Source of the DNA: Bolinopsis microptera
Taxonomy: Eukaryota > Ctenophora > Tentaculata > Lobata > Bolinopsidae
NCBI RefSeq assembly: GCF_026151205.1
Contig: NC_087077.1
Location: 9,975,983-10,035,982 of the forward strand
Direction of reading: 5' to 3'
DNA: 60,000 nt
The notes under the pieces were generated by a model that was given only the letters and a program-made list of their open reading frames with translations, was not told the origin of the DNA and searched no databases. Both the position numbers and the translations under genes were made by a program. The number at the start of each line of letters is the position of its first letter. Position 1 is the first letter of the stretch. This document shows, piece by piece, positions 1-11,290 of this stretch.

Positions 1-736
1 TTAGCTAAATTAAAGAGGTCAACAATATTTGCCGGTTCATTTGGCTCAACGCGGCCGGCACACCAGTTTATCACTGCACGACAATGTATTCATGTCTACA
101 AACCGAGATATTAAGTCTTTAAGTGATGAAACGCGTCAATCCACGACACTTAATCACACTTGCGTCTAAATAACCGTTGAAGGGCTTTAAGAACAAAACT
201 GCAAGTGTAGCGTATTGCTGTTAATTACTTGCTTGTGACAAACGCTAAGGGATTCTTCCTGTTAGAGTAACCGAGCAACTTCAAGTTTTTACAACAGACT
301 AATGATAGCCTGGTGAAGGAATTTGATGATAGACGTTTTAGTTTATTGAGGTTAGCAATTTGAACTATTAGTAAGTTAATTTGAACTATTAGTAAGTTAC
401 CCATGAAATCATTTATGCTTGTCAGCGCAGTTTAATAAATTAATTTACAACCTTGGCTGGAGGCTGAGTTTGATATACCCTAGTTATAGGCACTGCCAGA
501 CACCCTAAAACTAACCATGAAGACGAAGTTTTATTCCTTTTTGTCCAAACAAATGTTCCAGGTACAAATAATGCGAGGGTTAACGCAAGTGCTAGCTTGG
601 TATAACTTGGTCTAGCGTAACAAGAGTGGCTTTCAAGTTGGACGTCTATACAAAATCATAACACTCTAGTAGAATATAGAGCGCTTATATTGTGAGGAAG
701 TGAGGAACGGTGCTAATTCGTACAAGGTACGTGTCG
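1..736. other. No gene recognised
   Basis: AT-rich anonymous sequence. I see no splice-supported exon, RNA gene or repeat family beyond a short local direct repeat (TTTGAACTATTAGTAAGTTA, twice near 360-400). Confidence 0.5.
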
Positions 737-898
737 TTCAGTGCAGATCCAGCAGCTGATTTGTTCAGTGCAGATCCAAGAGCTGATTTGTTCAGTGCAG
801 ATCCAGCAGCTGATTTTTTCAGTGTAGATCCAGCAGCTGATTTGTTCAGTGCAGATCCAGCAGCTGATTTGTTCAGTGCAGATCCAGCAGCTGATTTG
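737..898. repeat. 27-bp minisatellite, six copies
   Basis: Six head-to-tail copies of a 27-bp unit beginning TTCAGTGCAGATCCAGCAGC, starting at 737, 764, 791, 818, 845 and 872 and differing at only a few bases. As 27 is a multiple of three, one plus-strand frame stays open (710-946) and reads as a nine-residue repeat, FSADPAADL. There is no signal peptide, no homology I recognise and no splice context, so I treat it as a minisatellite; a short repeat-containing peptide cannot be excluded. Confidence 0.9.
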
Positions 899-1009
899 TT
901 TAAAATATTTGTTTTAAAGTCCGATTTAGTGCTGGATATGATCTAACTTGGATTACTTAGGTAAAACTGTTTATCGTCAAAATAGCTTTGATTAGGAGTT
1001 TAAAATATT

Positions 1010-2016
1010 TAATTCCGACAGCTAAATTATATTGTTCAGATTTGAATTTAAAGACGGGTTAAACATGTGTCATAGACAAATTACAGCGCAGTGGATACGG
1101 AGACGCTTTTTATAGAGGAATATATAGTATGAGAATATATTACTTACTTACTTATTACTATTTATCGGCAAAACAGTTCGCTGCTTAGAAGTTAAATCTA
1201 AAAATACTTAATTCCATGCTATGGCTGCAGCCAAGTATGGTTTAAATTAGACTTTAAGCAGAGAAAAATAGTGTATTATAGAAATTCCGTTATATCAGAG
1301 GCAAAATGATGATGTGCTTCACCAAAAGCTGAGAGGAGTGCAATCGTCGTGTTGGAACTATTGGAATGTTTATCTACTCACCAAAGAAATTTGATGTCCT
1401 TTTACCCAACATTTATACCATCTAGATTTAAAAAATAGAATCATTGCTCAAGTATACATTTTGCAAGTTGCTACTCAGCACTCATATTTCATCAAAATTA
1501 GCATACATTTAGAAGACATCGCTATGATTTGACGTTAATATTCTATTCCATTTCTATGATTCATCAACAAATGACTTTTTGGTCTCGTCGGAATATATAA
1601 AATATTTGGCATCGAGGTAAAACGATTCATTATTTGATTAAGTTAAAAGTCAATATTTTGCGTTTTCAAAACATAACTGAATATTCGGCTGAATTCGGTT
1701 CCGGTCAATATGGTTTCGGTCGATATCCGGTTTAAAAGCTGCTAAGCAGGAAATTTCAAAATATATATTATCTGATAATGTCATCTAACCAGAGGTCAAA
1801 GATGTCAAAACGTTTCGCCGCACTTATTTGCTGCCTCTGGCAGGTCTCAAAATATATTCAAGAACTCTTGAAAATAAATATAACAAAGAGAATAACTAAA
1901 TGTTACATCTTGATAATATAGTATAAAATAGATTAAAATGTTGCCTAAATAGTTGGTCAGCACTATTACACTACAATTTCCCACCATTCGCAACTGGGAA
2001 ATTATGTTAAAATAGT
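1010..2016. repeat. First copy of a diverged ~1 kb direct duplication
   Basis: Segments 1010-1300 and 1866-2016 recur in the same order at 2045-2330 and 2330-2525. Shared landmarks include CAGATTTGARTTTAAAGACG, TTTATCGGCAAAACAGTTCG and CTGCAGCCAAGTATGG. The middle part (about 1307-1860) is missing from the second copy. No coding potential is seen. Confidence 0.75.
1307..1690. repeat. Dispersed repeat copy 1 (related to 10705-11060)
   Basis: Shares landmarks such as TGGAATGTTTATCTACTCAC, CATTTTGCAAGTTGCTACTC and TCGGAATATATAAAATATTT with 10705-11060. It lies between two segments that are adjacent in the second copy of the local duplication, so it behaves as an insertion. I could not define termini or target-site duplications. 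Confidence 0.7.
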
Positions 2017-2044
2017 TTTGGTCATGGTTAGAAGTTAAAGATAT

Positions 2045-2525
2045 TTAATTCAGACAGCTAAATAATATTGTTCAGATTTGAGTTTAAAGACGGGTTAAGA
2101 AAGAAAATTACAGAGGAGTGGCTAAGGAAGCGCTTTTTATAGACAAATAAGAATAAGCATAAAAATATATTACTTAAATAACTATAAGTATAAACAGCGT
2201 AAAAACTATTTATCGGCAAAACAGTTCGCTGCTTAGAAGTGAAAAATACTTAATTTCATGCTAGCTGCAGCCAAGTATGGTTTAAATAAGAGTTAAAGCA
2301 GAGAAAAATTGTGTTTTATAGAAATTCCCAATAACTTTTGAAAATCAATAGAACAAAGAGGATAACAAAATGCTAAAATGTTACATTTTGATAATGCAGT
2401 ATAAAATAGTTTAAAATGCTGTCTAAATACTTAAACTGAATGCTTAAACTAAATACTTATTACTTATCTTAGTCTGCACTATATTAACTTGTAACAGTGG
2501 AAACTGGGAACTTGTGTCAAAATAC
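2045..2525. repeat. Second copy of the ~1 kb duplication, lacking the middle segment
   Basis: Matches 1010-1300 followed directly by 1866-2016, with scattered substitutions and small indels. The middle ~550 bp of the first copy is absent at about 2330. Confidence 0.75.
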
Positions 2526-2636
2526 AGCCCCATTTAACAAAATAAACATAGTCTTATCAATTAAACTGTTAAAATTTTAAAATTGCCTATAAAATCGAGA
2601 CAACAACTTATTATATATCTGCAGAAACTTGCTCAT

Positions 2637-2757
2637 CAGGGACAAAAGGATTTCGCGATTTTTAACAGACTATACATTAAACTATACATAAAATTTGTCG
2701 CAAATAATGGGGAAAATCGCGATTCCGTACATGCCGCGATTTCCTTTTGTCCAGCTG
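2637..2757. mobile_element. hAT-like MITE, 121 bp, with 8-bp TSD
   Basis: Starts CAGGGACAAAAGGATTTCGC and ends with the approximate reverse complement (CGATTTCCTTTTGTCC then AGCTG). It is flanked by perfect 8-bp direct repeats TTGCTCAT at 2629-2636 and 2758-2765. An 8-bp duplication with CAGGG termini is the hAT signature. The interior is closely related to the 149-bp element at 21554-21702. It encodes nothing, so it would need a transposase from elsewhere. Confidence 0.88.
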
Positions 2758-2765
2758 TTGCTCAT

Positions 2766-3338
2766 AGGTAAATTACCGTCCTTTCAAAGTGAAGTAAAAG
2801 TAAATAAATATAATAAATCAACATGACATACCCCAATATAAATAAATACCCAATATAAATAAATCCGCTAGACGCCCCTACATGGCTCTATCAAAGAGAA
2901 ATGAATATCGCAGAGTCTGATAACGTCTGACTCTATATCCGATCAGCAAAGCAGAACCTGTCTATCGGCATCAGGATCATATTAGGTTATATTACCGCGT
3001 ATTAACACTTCCACATTAGGTTATGTTATCTTAAATAAGGGTTCCCATAATTATAGTGTGCCATAACCTGCCATGACCGTTTACAATCATGCGTGGAATG
3101 GAATTAGATTTCTGGGATCAAATACTTTTAACTTGCATGTTAACCTGACGCCACTTTTAACTGTCGACAATAATTACTATAAGTTATACCTATTAAAAAT
3201 GTGCCAATTTACTGGTTATTAAAGAGAGGCAAGGAGCAGCGGAAATAAAATCAAGTCTATGAAAGAGTAACGTCAAATAGTCGCCACTCCCGGCAAAAAA
3301 CTTTGAAACCTTCTCGCAGCATTAATTTCACGTATATA
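2766..3338. other. No gene recognised
   Basis: Anonymous AT-rich sequence between two transposons. It contains short tandem motifs (CCCAATATAAATAAAT near 2832-2866) and nothing that looks like a gene. Confidence 0.5.
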
Positions 3339-3347
3339 ATTATAGTA

Positions 3348-3901
3348 CAGTCAAATCCGTCTTTTTGTCGGACAAAATTCGCAACAAAGCGATTTTAACG
3401 GGATATGGTCGGGACAGGTCCCAGGAATCATTCCAGAGAGTTCCCAAATTCCTCGACTTCAGGAAAATCCACAGTTACCACTTTTTTACCACCTTTTTAC
3501 CACTTTGGTTTTCCGCAAATAAGTCACGTTCTGAATATCCTAGAAGACTCTAGTTTAAAGCATTGTGTTTAGAAAACAAAGAAGAACAACTTTTTCTTTA
3601 ACAACTTTTTCAAAAATAAATTATTTAATTAATTAATTAAATAATTAATAAATTTTCAAATATTTCAAAAATACATTTTCATAAAGAATGTTCACAATTA
3701 CATTCCACGTATATTGAACTAATTTTTATGAAAATTTTGAGAATTTTCACTTACAATATTTTGGACTTGTAAAATTTTCGAAATTTGTAAAGAAAAACCA
3801 CTATTTACCACTTTTTACCACATCGAATCTCCGCTAATAAAACAACTTCTGAATGTCGTAGAAGGTTCTAGATTGAACCAATGTGTTTAAAATATAAAAG
3901 A
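3348..3901 (+). repeat. Left inverted arm of the foldback element
   Basis: Reverse complement of about 5392-5944, with near-identical blocks around TCGACTTCAGGAAAATCCAC, the TTAATTAATTAA tract and TCTAGATTGAACCAATGTG. Matching stops near 3901. Confidence 0.88.
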
Positions 3902-4077
3902 GAACAACTTTTTATTAGACAACCTTTGGATTAGATAATTAATTAATTAGTTAATTCGATTATTAAACAAATATTCAAAAATTATACAAATTATTTTTGA
4001 TCAAAATATTTTAAAATTACATATCACGAATAATTAACAAATTTTCATTAATTTAATCGGGAAATCGAAGTAGTACT

Positions 4078-4890
4078 TTATATAACCATATATACTAGAT
4101 AAGAGTCTAACTTATGAGTCCTCAGCTGGCACATTGGTGCAATTGGATCCTGACATTTGAGGCAGGTTGGTCCACAATGTATTCCTGCTTTTCTGCATGA
4201 ACAAGCATTGCCACAACCTGACTTTAAACAGTTGCAACTGATTTTTTGAATGAGCTTTTTCGGAGCTGTACTCATAAGAGTGGTCACTGGTACATGTGTC
4301 CCATTGTTCTAAACAATTTGTTCATCTTCCATCCCCAGCTTATCGGATCTAGGTCATTCTCATCCCACGCCTGCAGCTGATGGTAAACACGATAAGAATG
4401 TTGTTCAACTGCCCCAGATGTTGGCGAGAGCTGTTCGCACTTGATGTCTGCTGTTAAAGATTGCGACTTCTGTTCAAGACCTGAAAGTCTAGCTTTATCT
4501 AGTGATCTCGAAATGATGAAATCAGCTGCAGCCTTAAAAGTTCTCCTACATGATTTATGGTAGCTGGTGTAGAATTTGCCGAATAAAAAGCATCTATTAC
4601 ACTTTCATCGATGGATGCGATCGTTCTGAAGAGCCGATCCTTACCAACTCCGTGGATCCGACTGGTGGTGTCTGATCCAGTGAAAGTGTGGCACAGCAGC
4701 TTATCGTGTTTACGTGCCTCCTACCAGTCGCACTTCGAATTTTCCCAATGTCATAGATGTACCTTTTGGTGGTGAGAAACAGTAGGTGGTCAAATGCAAA
4801 GTGTTTTGTCATGTGCAGTAAAATGACAAGCAAATCAGTATCATCACCAATTACAGAAACATCAACTTGATTAGACCTGTAGACCACTCA
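4078..4890 (-). pseudogene. Broken 3' half of a FEN/XPG-like nuclease gene with CxC tail
   Basis: Read on the minus strand from 4890 down. The first part has an acidic nuclease-type motif GDDTDLLVILL, followed by RYIYDIGKIR. After a frameshift near 4705 the next frame gives the conserved block CHTFTGSDTTSRIHGVGKD. Further on comes YRVYHQLQAWDENDLDPISW, and then, after stops and more frame changes, a cysteine-rich tail with CNCLKSGCGNACSCRKAG and C..C spacing (4078-4287). This order (acidic PIN/FEN-like core, FTG.DTTS block, VY.Q...W..DP..WGW, CxC tail) is one I recognise from an uncharacterised protein family that is abundant in invertebrate genomes and probably transposon-derived. The 5' half is missing upstream of about 4890. 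The reading is clearly non-functional. Assignment to Academ-type transposases is an inference. Confidence 0.7.
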
Positions 4891-5068
4891 ACTGCCTCTC
4901 TGCAAATCAAAACATCTGCAAAACGATGTGCGAAACGGATTGAAAATGACGAAGTTATCAAGCAATTTGTTTATCTCGTTAGCGAAATTGATTGGGTTAT
5001 CAATGATTACCTAATCGCTTATCACGTGACAGGGTGCTACGAAACCGTAATTGGGCTTTCTGCACGAT

Positions 5069-5148
5069 TTCTGTGCCACGCTTTCACTGGATCAGACACC
5101 ACCAGTCGGATCCACGGAGTTGGTAAGGATCGGCTATTCAGAACGATT
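5069..5148 (+). pseudogene. Inverted duplicate of the nuclease FTGSDTTS block
   Basis: About 75 bp that is the reverse complement of 4615-4690 with only about two mismatches, encoding LCHAFTGSDTTSRIHGVGKD on the plus strand. The flanks on both sides do not match, so it is a short internal inverted copy, not part of the long arms. The surrounding plus-strand frame (4867-5166) is open but otherwise unrecognised, and overlaps the start of the minus-strand pseudogene by about 20 bp. Confidence 0.7.
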
Positions 5149-5391
5149 CCGATAGTGGGAATCTAGTGCACTAAGCTACGGAGAAAGTCACGTGAAATTT
5201 TTGGGCGAGCGAATTAGTAACTTCAATTTTAGCCAAATGAAGTCGAAAAACCTACAACAAGTGTCCCAATAGTCTTCTTTAGTGAATATAAGACAACGAT
5301 TAAAATATGAGCACCCATACCCCTTGGGAACCCTAAAAGCTGAGACGGCGGGTTTATTAACGACCGGTAAAAATGTGGTTCGGGAAAAATA

Positions 5392-5944
5392 TCTTTTATA
5401 TTTTGAACACATTGGTTCAATCTAGAACCTTCTACGACATTCAGAAGTCGTTTTATTAGCGGAGATTCAATGTGGTAAATATTGGTTTTTCTTTACAAAT
5501 TTCGAAAATTTTACAAGTCCAAAATATTGTAAGTGAAAATTTTCAAAATTTTCATAAAAATTAGTTCAATATACGTGGAATGTAATTGTGAACATTCTTT
5601 ATAAAAATGTATTTTTGAAATATTTGAAAATTTATTAATTATTTAATTAATTAATTAAATAATTTATTTTTGAAAAAGTTGTTAAAGAAAAAGTTGTTCT
5701 TCTTTGTTTTCTAAACACAATGCTTTAAACTAGAATCTTCTAGGATATTCAGAACGTGACTTATTTGCGGAAAACCAAAGTGGTAAAAAGTGGTAAAAAA
5801 GTGGTAATTGTGGATTTTCCTGAAGTCGAGGATTTTGGGAAATCTCTGGAATGATTCCTGGGACCTGTCCCGACCATATCCCGTTAAAATCGCTTTGTTG
5901 CGAATTTTGTCCGACAAAGGCTTAAATTAGGACGGATTTGACTG
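5392..5944 (-). repeat. Right inverted arm of the foldback element
   Basis: Reverse complement of 3348-3901. The short frame on its minus strand (5711-5917) and the one at 3365-3553 in the left arm are the same arm sequence and carry no recognised protein. Confidence 0.88.
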
Positions 5945-6200
5945 TACTATTATAATACTGAACTAATATGACAGAGTGACGTCAAACTGTACCAAACGAT
6001 GAGAAGACATGATCCGAGCAGTCTTTTAGTTTAAATATAGTTTGGACAGCTGTTACGACTGCTAGGAGGCCAAGATTGGACGCTAATATTTTTCTGGGGA
6101 AACTTAGAGACCCGTTAATAGGTGGAACGATTCCTGGTGGAAGGAACACTGCAAAATAAACAGCATACCGAGATAATTTCCAAAACTACAATCAGCGAAA

Positions 6201-6228
6201 ATCAGGTTCATTTTAAAATGAACCTGAT
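6201..6228. repeat. Perfect 28-bp palindrome
   Basis: ATCAGGTTCATTTT is followed immediately by its exact reverse complement. Confidence 0.9.
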
Positions 6229-7697
6229 CCAAACATTCTAGATGAACAGTGCAGACGTCGTTTTAGTCTTATGATCTGTTGAAAGTCCCGTAGTAACCAT
6301 GTATAGACCCATAGTTACCGAGTATATTGCAACATTTCTTTGTTCAGATTTCAGACTAATGCAACAATTCATGCTCTGGTTTGGAAATTTTACCGCTACT
6401 TAGGAGTTAGGAATTATTTGCGTGTCCATATATTATCAGGAAACGAATATATTGATGCTTCAATACGGCAGGAGCTTAGTGAACGAAGTTGGGTTCGCGT
6501 CTAGCTGCACGAGAAGGTTAACGCATAGGTCAGTAAAATTGTTATAAGTACTTGAACTTCTAGTACGAAAGAGCATCAAGAAGTGCCGACAGGAAAATTA
6601 AAGCAAATCAAACTAAGGAATTAAAGTAAGTTTATTCAGTATGGTAGACATACCTCACGCGAAACACTTCAGTGCTCAGCAGAAAAAATCCGAAAGTAGT
6701 ACTTAAACCTGTGGAACGCGCGTTAAATATAACTGTTGACACTAGGAAATTAAAGAAGCTATAATTATTATTTTTGATATTCGGATAGGAGCATTATCTA
6801 TGAGTCGCATTGATGTGATGTTTCTAAAGGAACTTTCTGATAATTCTGTATATGCGACGTTATATGATTAATTTGTAAAGAAAATTGAATTGCAAAGAGT
6901 TATTTTGTAAAGAAAATTGAAATGCTCTTCTTACCGAAAGTGAAAATTAGAAACTACAAGCACTTGAACTGAAAGTGCAAGCGTCAAATAGTGTTGACAA
7001 GGAGGGAATTGAACGAAACTTGAATTATTTCGAAAAATGCCTTAATAATCGTGATGACTAGATCGAACTGGGAAATTAATCTAAGTTTATTTAGATACAA
7101 GGACCAACCTTCACCAAAAAAACTGTGAAAATCCAAAAAGTAGTACTTGTACGTTTGGAGCGCACGTCAGGCACTGTTGACAAGGAAATTAAAGAAGTTA
7201 CAAGTATTTGGGGGAAAAAGGTGGACAAATCAAACTAGACAGTATTACTATTTAGCATGAATAAGCTTAAAGTTTGATATTTGAACTCAACTTCATTTGC
7301 AACTAGTGCTATTCCAAAAATTTCGTTTGTTAAGACTAATGTGAGAATGCGTGCTCAGGGTTTGGAGATTTACTTATTTGAATAATATATCTGTACTTAA
7401 TATGGATGCGTTTCTAAGAAAAATTTGAAGTAAAAGTTTACTCAACATAGGTTTCCATTTTGAAGTCGTACGTACAGAAGAGAAAACGAACAATGTTAGC
7501 TTCAAATTAAATTGATGGCCTATATGGCATATGGCGAGGATAAAACAAGAAAGTCGATAAGTTTTAATGTAGTTGCATGCTACAAGCGGAGCGGAGCACC
7601 GAATAAGCTTTGAAAGTGGCATTTCAGGGTGGCTTCATAGTTCATGGTGGTTTTGTGGTAGGATCATGTGATCAATTTGTGGCGGCAGTGAAAAAAA

Positions 7698-7769
7698 GTG
7701 GTGGCAGCACTCAAAACGTGAGGGCTTTTAAAGCTTCAGAAGCCCTCACGTTTTGAGTAATGCCACCAC
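7698..7769. repeat. 72-bp hairpin with ~30-bp arms
   Basis: GTGGTGGCA then TCAAAACGTGAGGGCTTTT on the left pairs with AGCCCTCACGTTTTGA then TGCCACCAC on the right, with a short interruption in the stem and an AAAGCTTC loop. It could be a tiny foldback remnant. No target duplication is evident. Confidence 0.85.
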
Positions 7770-10704
7770 ACGTTTCAAACGGTCGCAAAACGGCAAGTGA
7801 GCCTCAAATGCTCATAATTGTGGAATAATTCAGCGTAACGAAGCATCAGGATGTTTTGAGGTCAACCACATCCATTCAGAGATTTTCTTATTTTCTTATA
7901 AAAACAACACGTGCCATGCCAAGTCGAGAATATCCTTTCAGTGCAGCTGCAGAACATAACAGTTAAAAATCAAGGACAACATCAACTGTCAATTGTCACT
8001 AGGCATGGAGGACCTTCAACATTGAAATACGCACAACCCAAAGTGCCTCAGAGTAAGTGCGTGAGGCTGCAACTGGTGGTCAGTGTCAAAACTAATCGCT
8101 GTAAGTTCTGGTAGGAAACATGATCACGAACAGGACATGTTCCTGTTGAAGCGACCAGAAGGGAAACAGCCCAAATTTAACTGGTAAGAAGGAGTAAATT
8201 ACATAGTACAACCGACGTTTCGGCACTTTTACTTAAGTTCATTAGAGCGGGAGTTCTAGGCCGTACCATGATCCCCTGACAACGTTATCTTCTTCTGAGT
8301 TGTGGGATTTATATCTAATCACAGCCGTTGTCGTCCATTTACCACTCACGTCTCAGGAGGCAGGGATTTAAATTAGTTCAACAATAAACTGTCACTTTAT
8401 TACCTATCTTTCTATGACTTTCATCAACCACTTATATTCTAATTTGCAGGGCCGAATAATGATAGTTGTAAGTTTTAGATGCCATTAATTCTGCAAAATA
8501 TAATGAAATCAGCACAATAATATTGAAGGATTCTAAGGAAGGTGAAAGACGAAAGTATGTCCAGATATATTTAATGCGAAAGTATTAATTACGAAAGTTC
8601 ATCACTTAATGTCTACGAAATATTGATTTTCTAAGATTGTAGGAGGGATAAAGTGTCCACAAATTGTTACTAACACCGGTCATTAGAAATGTTACTGTTG
8701 TACCGAGAATTTAAATCTTAGATTACCTCCAATATTGGAATATCCTGAAATCAGCGCATTAAAATCGAAGGATCCCAAAAAAAGGCGAAATAAAAAGTAT
8801 CTACAGATATAATCAAACGTCCACTGCATATTATATAAATTATAATATCGATTTTCTGAGGAATCGTACTAAGAGCAACATGACATTTTTTTTCAGAACA
8901 ATCGGACCGACAACCTTCCAAAGTCTACCACTGACAAATAGAAACATTAGTCTTATCACAGTATAATGTAGCATTCATTAAACTAAACGTTCTGCGTGTT
9001 TGGTAAACTATGAAATACTTACTGTGATACTTACTGAAATACTTACTGCGAACGTTATTTATATACTTTTAAATTCGTCTGTTGGTAAAGTTTTAAGGCG
9101 TTAGTGCCGACTCTACTGCAAAGTCGGCCCTAAGAGTCGGAACTCCCGGTCCCCAAACAATATAGATTTTGACGTAGAAAATATCAGACAGAATTGTAGG
9201 GCTTACCTTGGTTCGTCTAAAAGCTGGTAATCTTCTAAGTTTGGACAAGAAACGCTCTTTTTGACGGACTTTAAGCACATAATATAACGAACAGAATCAT
9301 TAGAAACAACGAAAATTGTTAGTATACTGAAATATAAATTTTGCTGATCTTGAGACAAAATATATTTTAAATGGCACCTAAATTAGACCGAGTATTAGAC
9401 GAACACGACATGGTCCACGTCTCTGACAATGTCCATGTCTCAAACGAAGCATGGCAAGTATTCTAAATAGCGTCTGCAACTAAAAGTAAATTAGTTTAAA
9501 CATTAAAACAATGACGGAACCACGGTTGGAATTGTTTTGACTTGAACTGATAAAGGCGGACCGACCCTATATCTCTGTTGAACGAGACGAATTTTAAACC
9601 AACGCGTCTGACACATATAATAAGCAAATTAGCATAAACCAATCAGGACCACCGTTAGAAGTATATATTGACTTTAGTTTTTAAGTTATGTTAATTCAAC
9701 AAGTCCGCGCCGTCTGCAGTTCCTATCTCACTTTTAGAAAATATAAAGCTTCACTCTTGCACTTGTAAGTATATACCAGGCCTGATCCTAGGTTACAATT
9801 GCCATGATAGGTAAAACTATAATACGGGACCCATGGCCGCACAAATAACTGATACTTGGAACTCAACATATTATGAGTATTATTGGACCACCGCTGTCTA
9901 GTAGTAGGAACTTTAAAACGATGTTAAAAGTTTCAACGTAGGCCGTAGTACTAGCAGCTCTCAGCTTGTTTTTAATCAAGCGAGGCATGAGTATTAAAGT
10001 GCTAATTACGAGCGGACTTCTTTAAGGTTTTAAAATTGATATCTGTCAGCTGTTAAGCGTACGAGTAAATATATTCGGGGACAAGTTAAGTCACTATTTA
10101 TAGCTATAAACAATATACAAAAAAAGTCTGAATAAATCAACAGCTTGAAAGCTTTAATATTCACGAAACTCGGTACGTGACTGATTTGCTTAACACAAAA
10201 AGTTAAACGTTTAATATTTTAATTGAAACAAGAATTGTAGAATAAAAACAGTTTATTGGATTGTAGCATGAAAGGTTGACCGCCGAAAGTACTTATTAAA
10301 ACTTGAATCTGCCGATACTGATTTAAAATCTACCAAGAATATTTTCGTTTTGGACCGTGAACAGAGGCAACATATAAGTATAACTATAAGTGGGCAAAAT
10401 TTTGCGAAAAGTGCGATTCCGCACTTGCCTAAAATTGCTTAATGTGCGGCAAATTTGGTGAATAGTGCGGCTCTCCAGTGCGGCGAGTCTGGGCCTTGCT
10501 GACGTTTTCAAAAATGCCTGCAAAATGGCCAGCAAAACTTGCTGATGTAATATATCAATATGAACGCTCCCTAACAACAAAAGAGCAACTGATAAGAAAT
10601 ATGATTAATGATTCTTTTGACTCAGTCTTAAATACAGTCTAATATAAGTTATCCCACAGCATGTAGGTATGATGATGAGATTCTTCTTCTAAAGCTGTGA
10701 CTTT

Positions 10705-11060
10705 TTAAAAAGTGCAATCGTCGCGGTGGGATCATTGGAATGTTTATCTACTCACCAGAGAAATTTGGTGTCCTTTTATTCAAAATTTATACCGTCTGGA
10801 TTCTCAAAATGGAATCATTTTAAAACATTTTGCAAGTTGCTACTCAGCACTCATAAGTCATATTTCATTTGCAAAATTAGCATACATTTAGAAAATAATA
10901 TGGCAATCAGCAATGTTGTATTCCACTTCCATGTTTCATAAAACCATGACTTTTTGTCGGAATATATAAAATATTTGGTATCGAAGTAACCGATTCATTG
11001 AGTCATCAGTTAATAGTCAATATTTTGAGTTTTGAAAACATAACTGATATGTTTAAAAAC
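10705..11060. repeat. Dispersed repeat copy 2 (related to 1307-1690)
   Basis: Direct-orientation homolog of 1307-1690, with moderate divergence and indels. It lies inside the candidate TIR element. Confidence 0.7.
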
Positions 11061-11290
11061 GATCCATAATTAGCAATCATTTAGTGTGAAATCATTTAGT
11101 GTGAAATCAGATTAATGGGCAGATCCATGAATTACGGTGAATACTCAATACAGTCACGTGGTAACAAGAAATGGTAACAAGGATCTCTTTACAATTTACA
11201 TGCCTGTAGTAATATTTAACTGAACTCGCCCAAATTGTTCTGAACACTGCAGAACTCAGCCCAATTTTTCGATGGATTGTACAATTATGA

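Larger units (their letters stand above)
3344..5948. mobile_element. Foldback TIR element with long inverted arms
   Basis: A ~2.6-kb element whose ends are inverted copies: TACAGTCAAATCCGTC on the left (from 3346) and its reverse complement on the right (to 5946). The arms stay complementary for about 550 bp, with few mismatches. Two boundary readings are possible: a TA duplication with termini CAGTCAAATCCG (Tc1/mariner-like), or termini AGTACAGTC flanked by ATTAT at 3339-3343 and 5949-5953. Both are AT-rich and I cannot choose. The core holds the remains of a nuclease-like gene on the minus strand and an inverted scrap of the same gene. The superfamily is unresolved; the XPG/FEN-like core suggests Academ, but the termini do not prove it. 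Confidence 0.85.
5954..10361. other. No gene recognised; several hairpins and diverged repeats
   Basis: Anonymous sequence. Around 6590-6770 and 7060-7220 there are diverged direct repeats (shared motifs GTAGTACTT, TGTTGACA..GGAAATTAAAGAAG). Two strong inverted repeats are listed separately. No supported exon or RNA gene was found. Confidence 0.5.
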
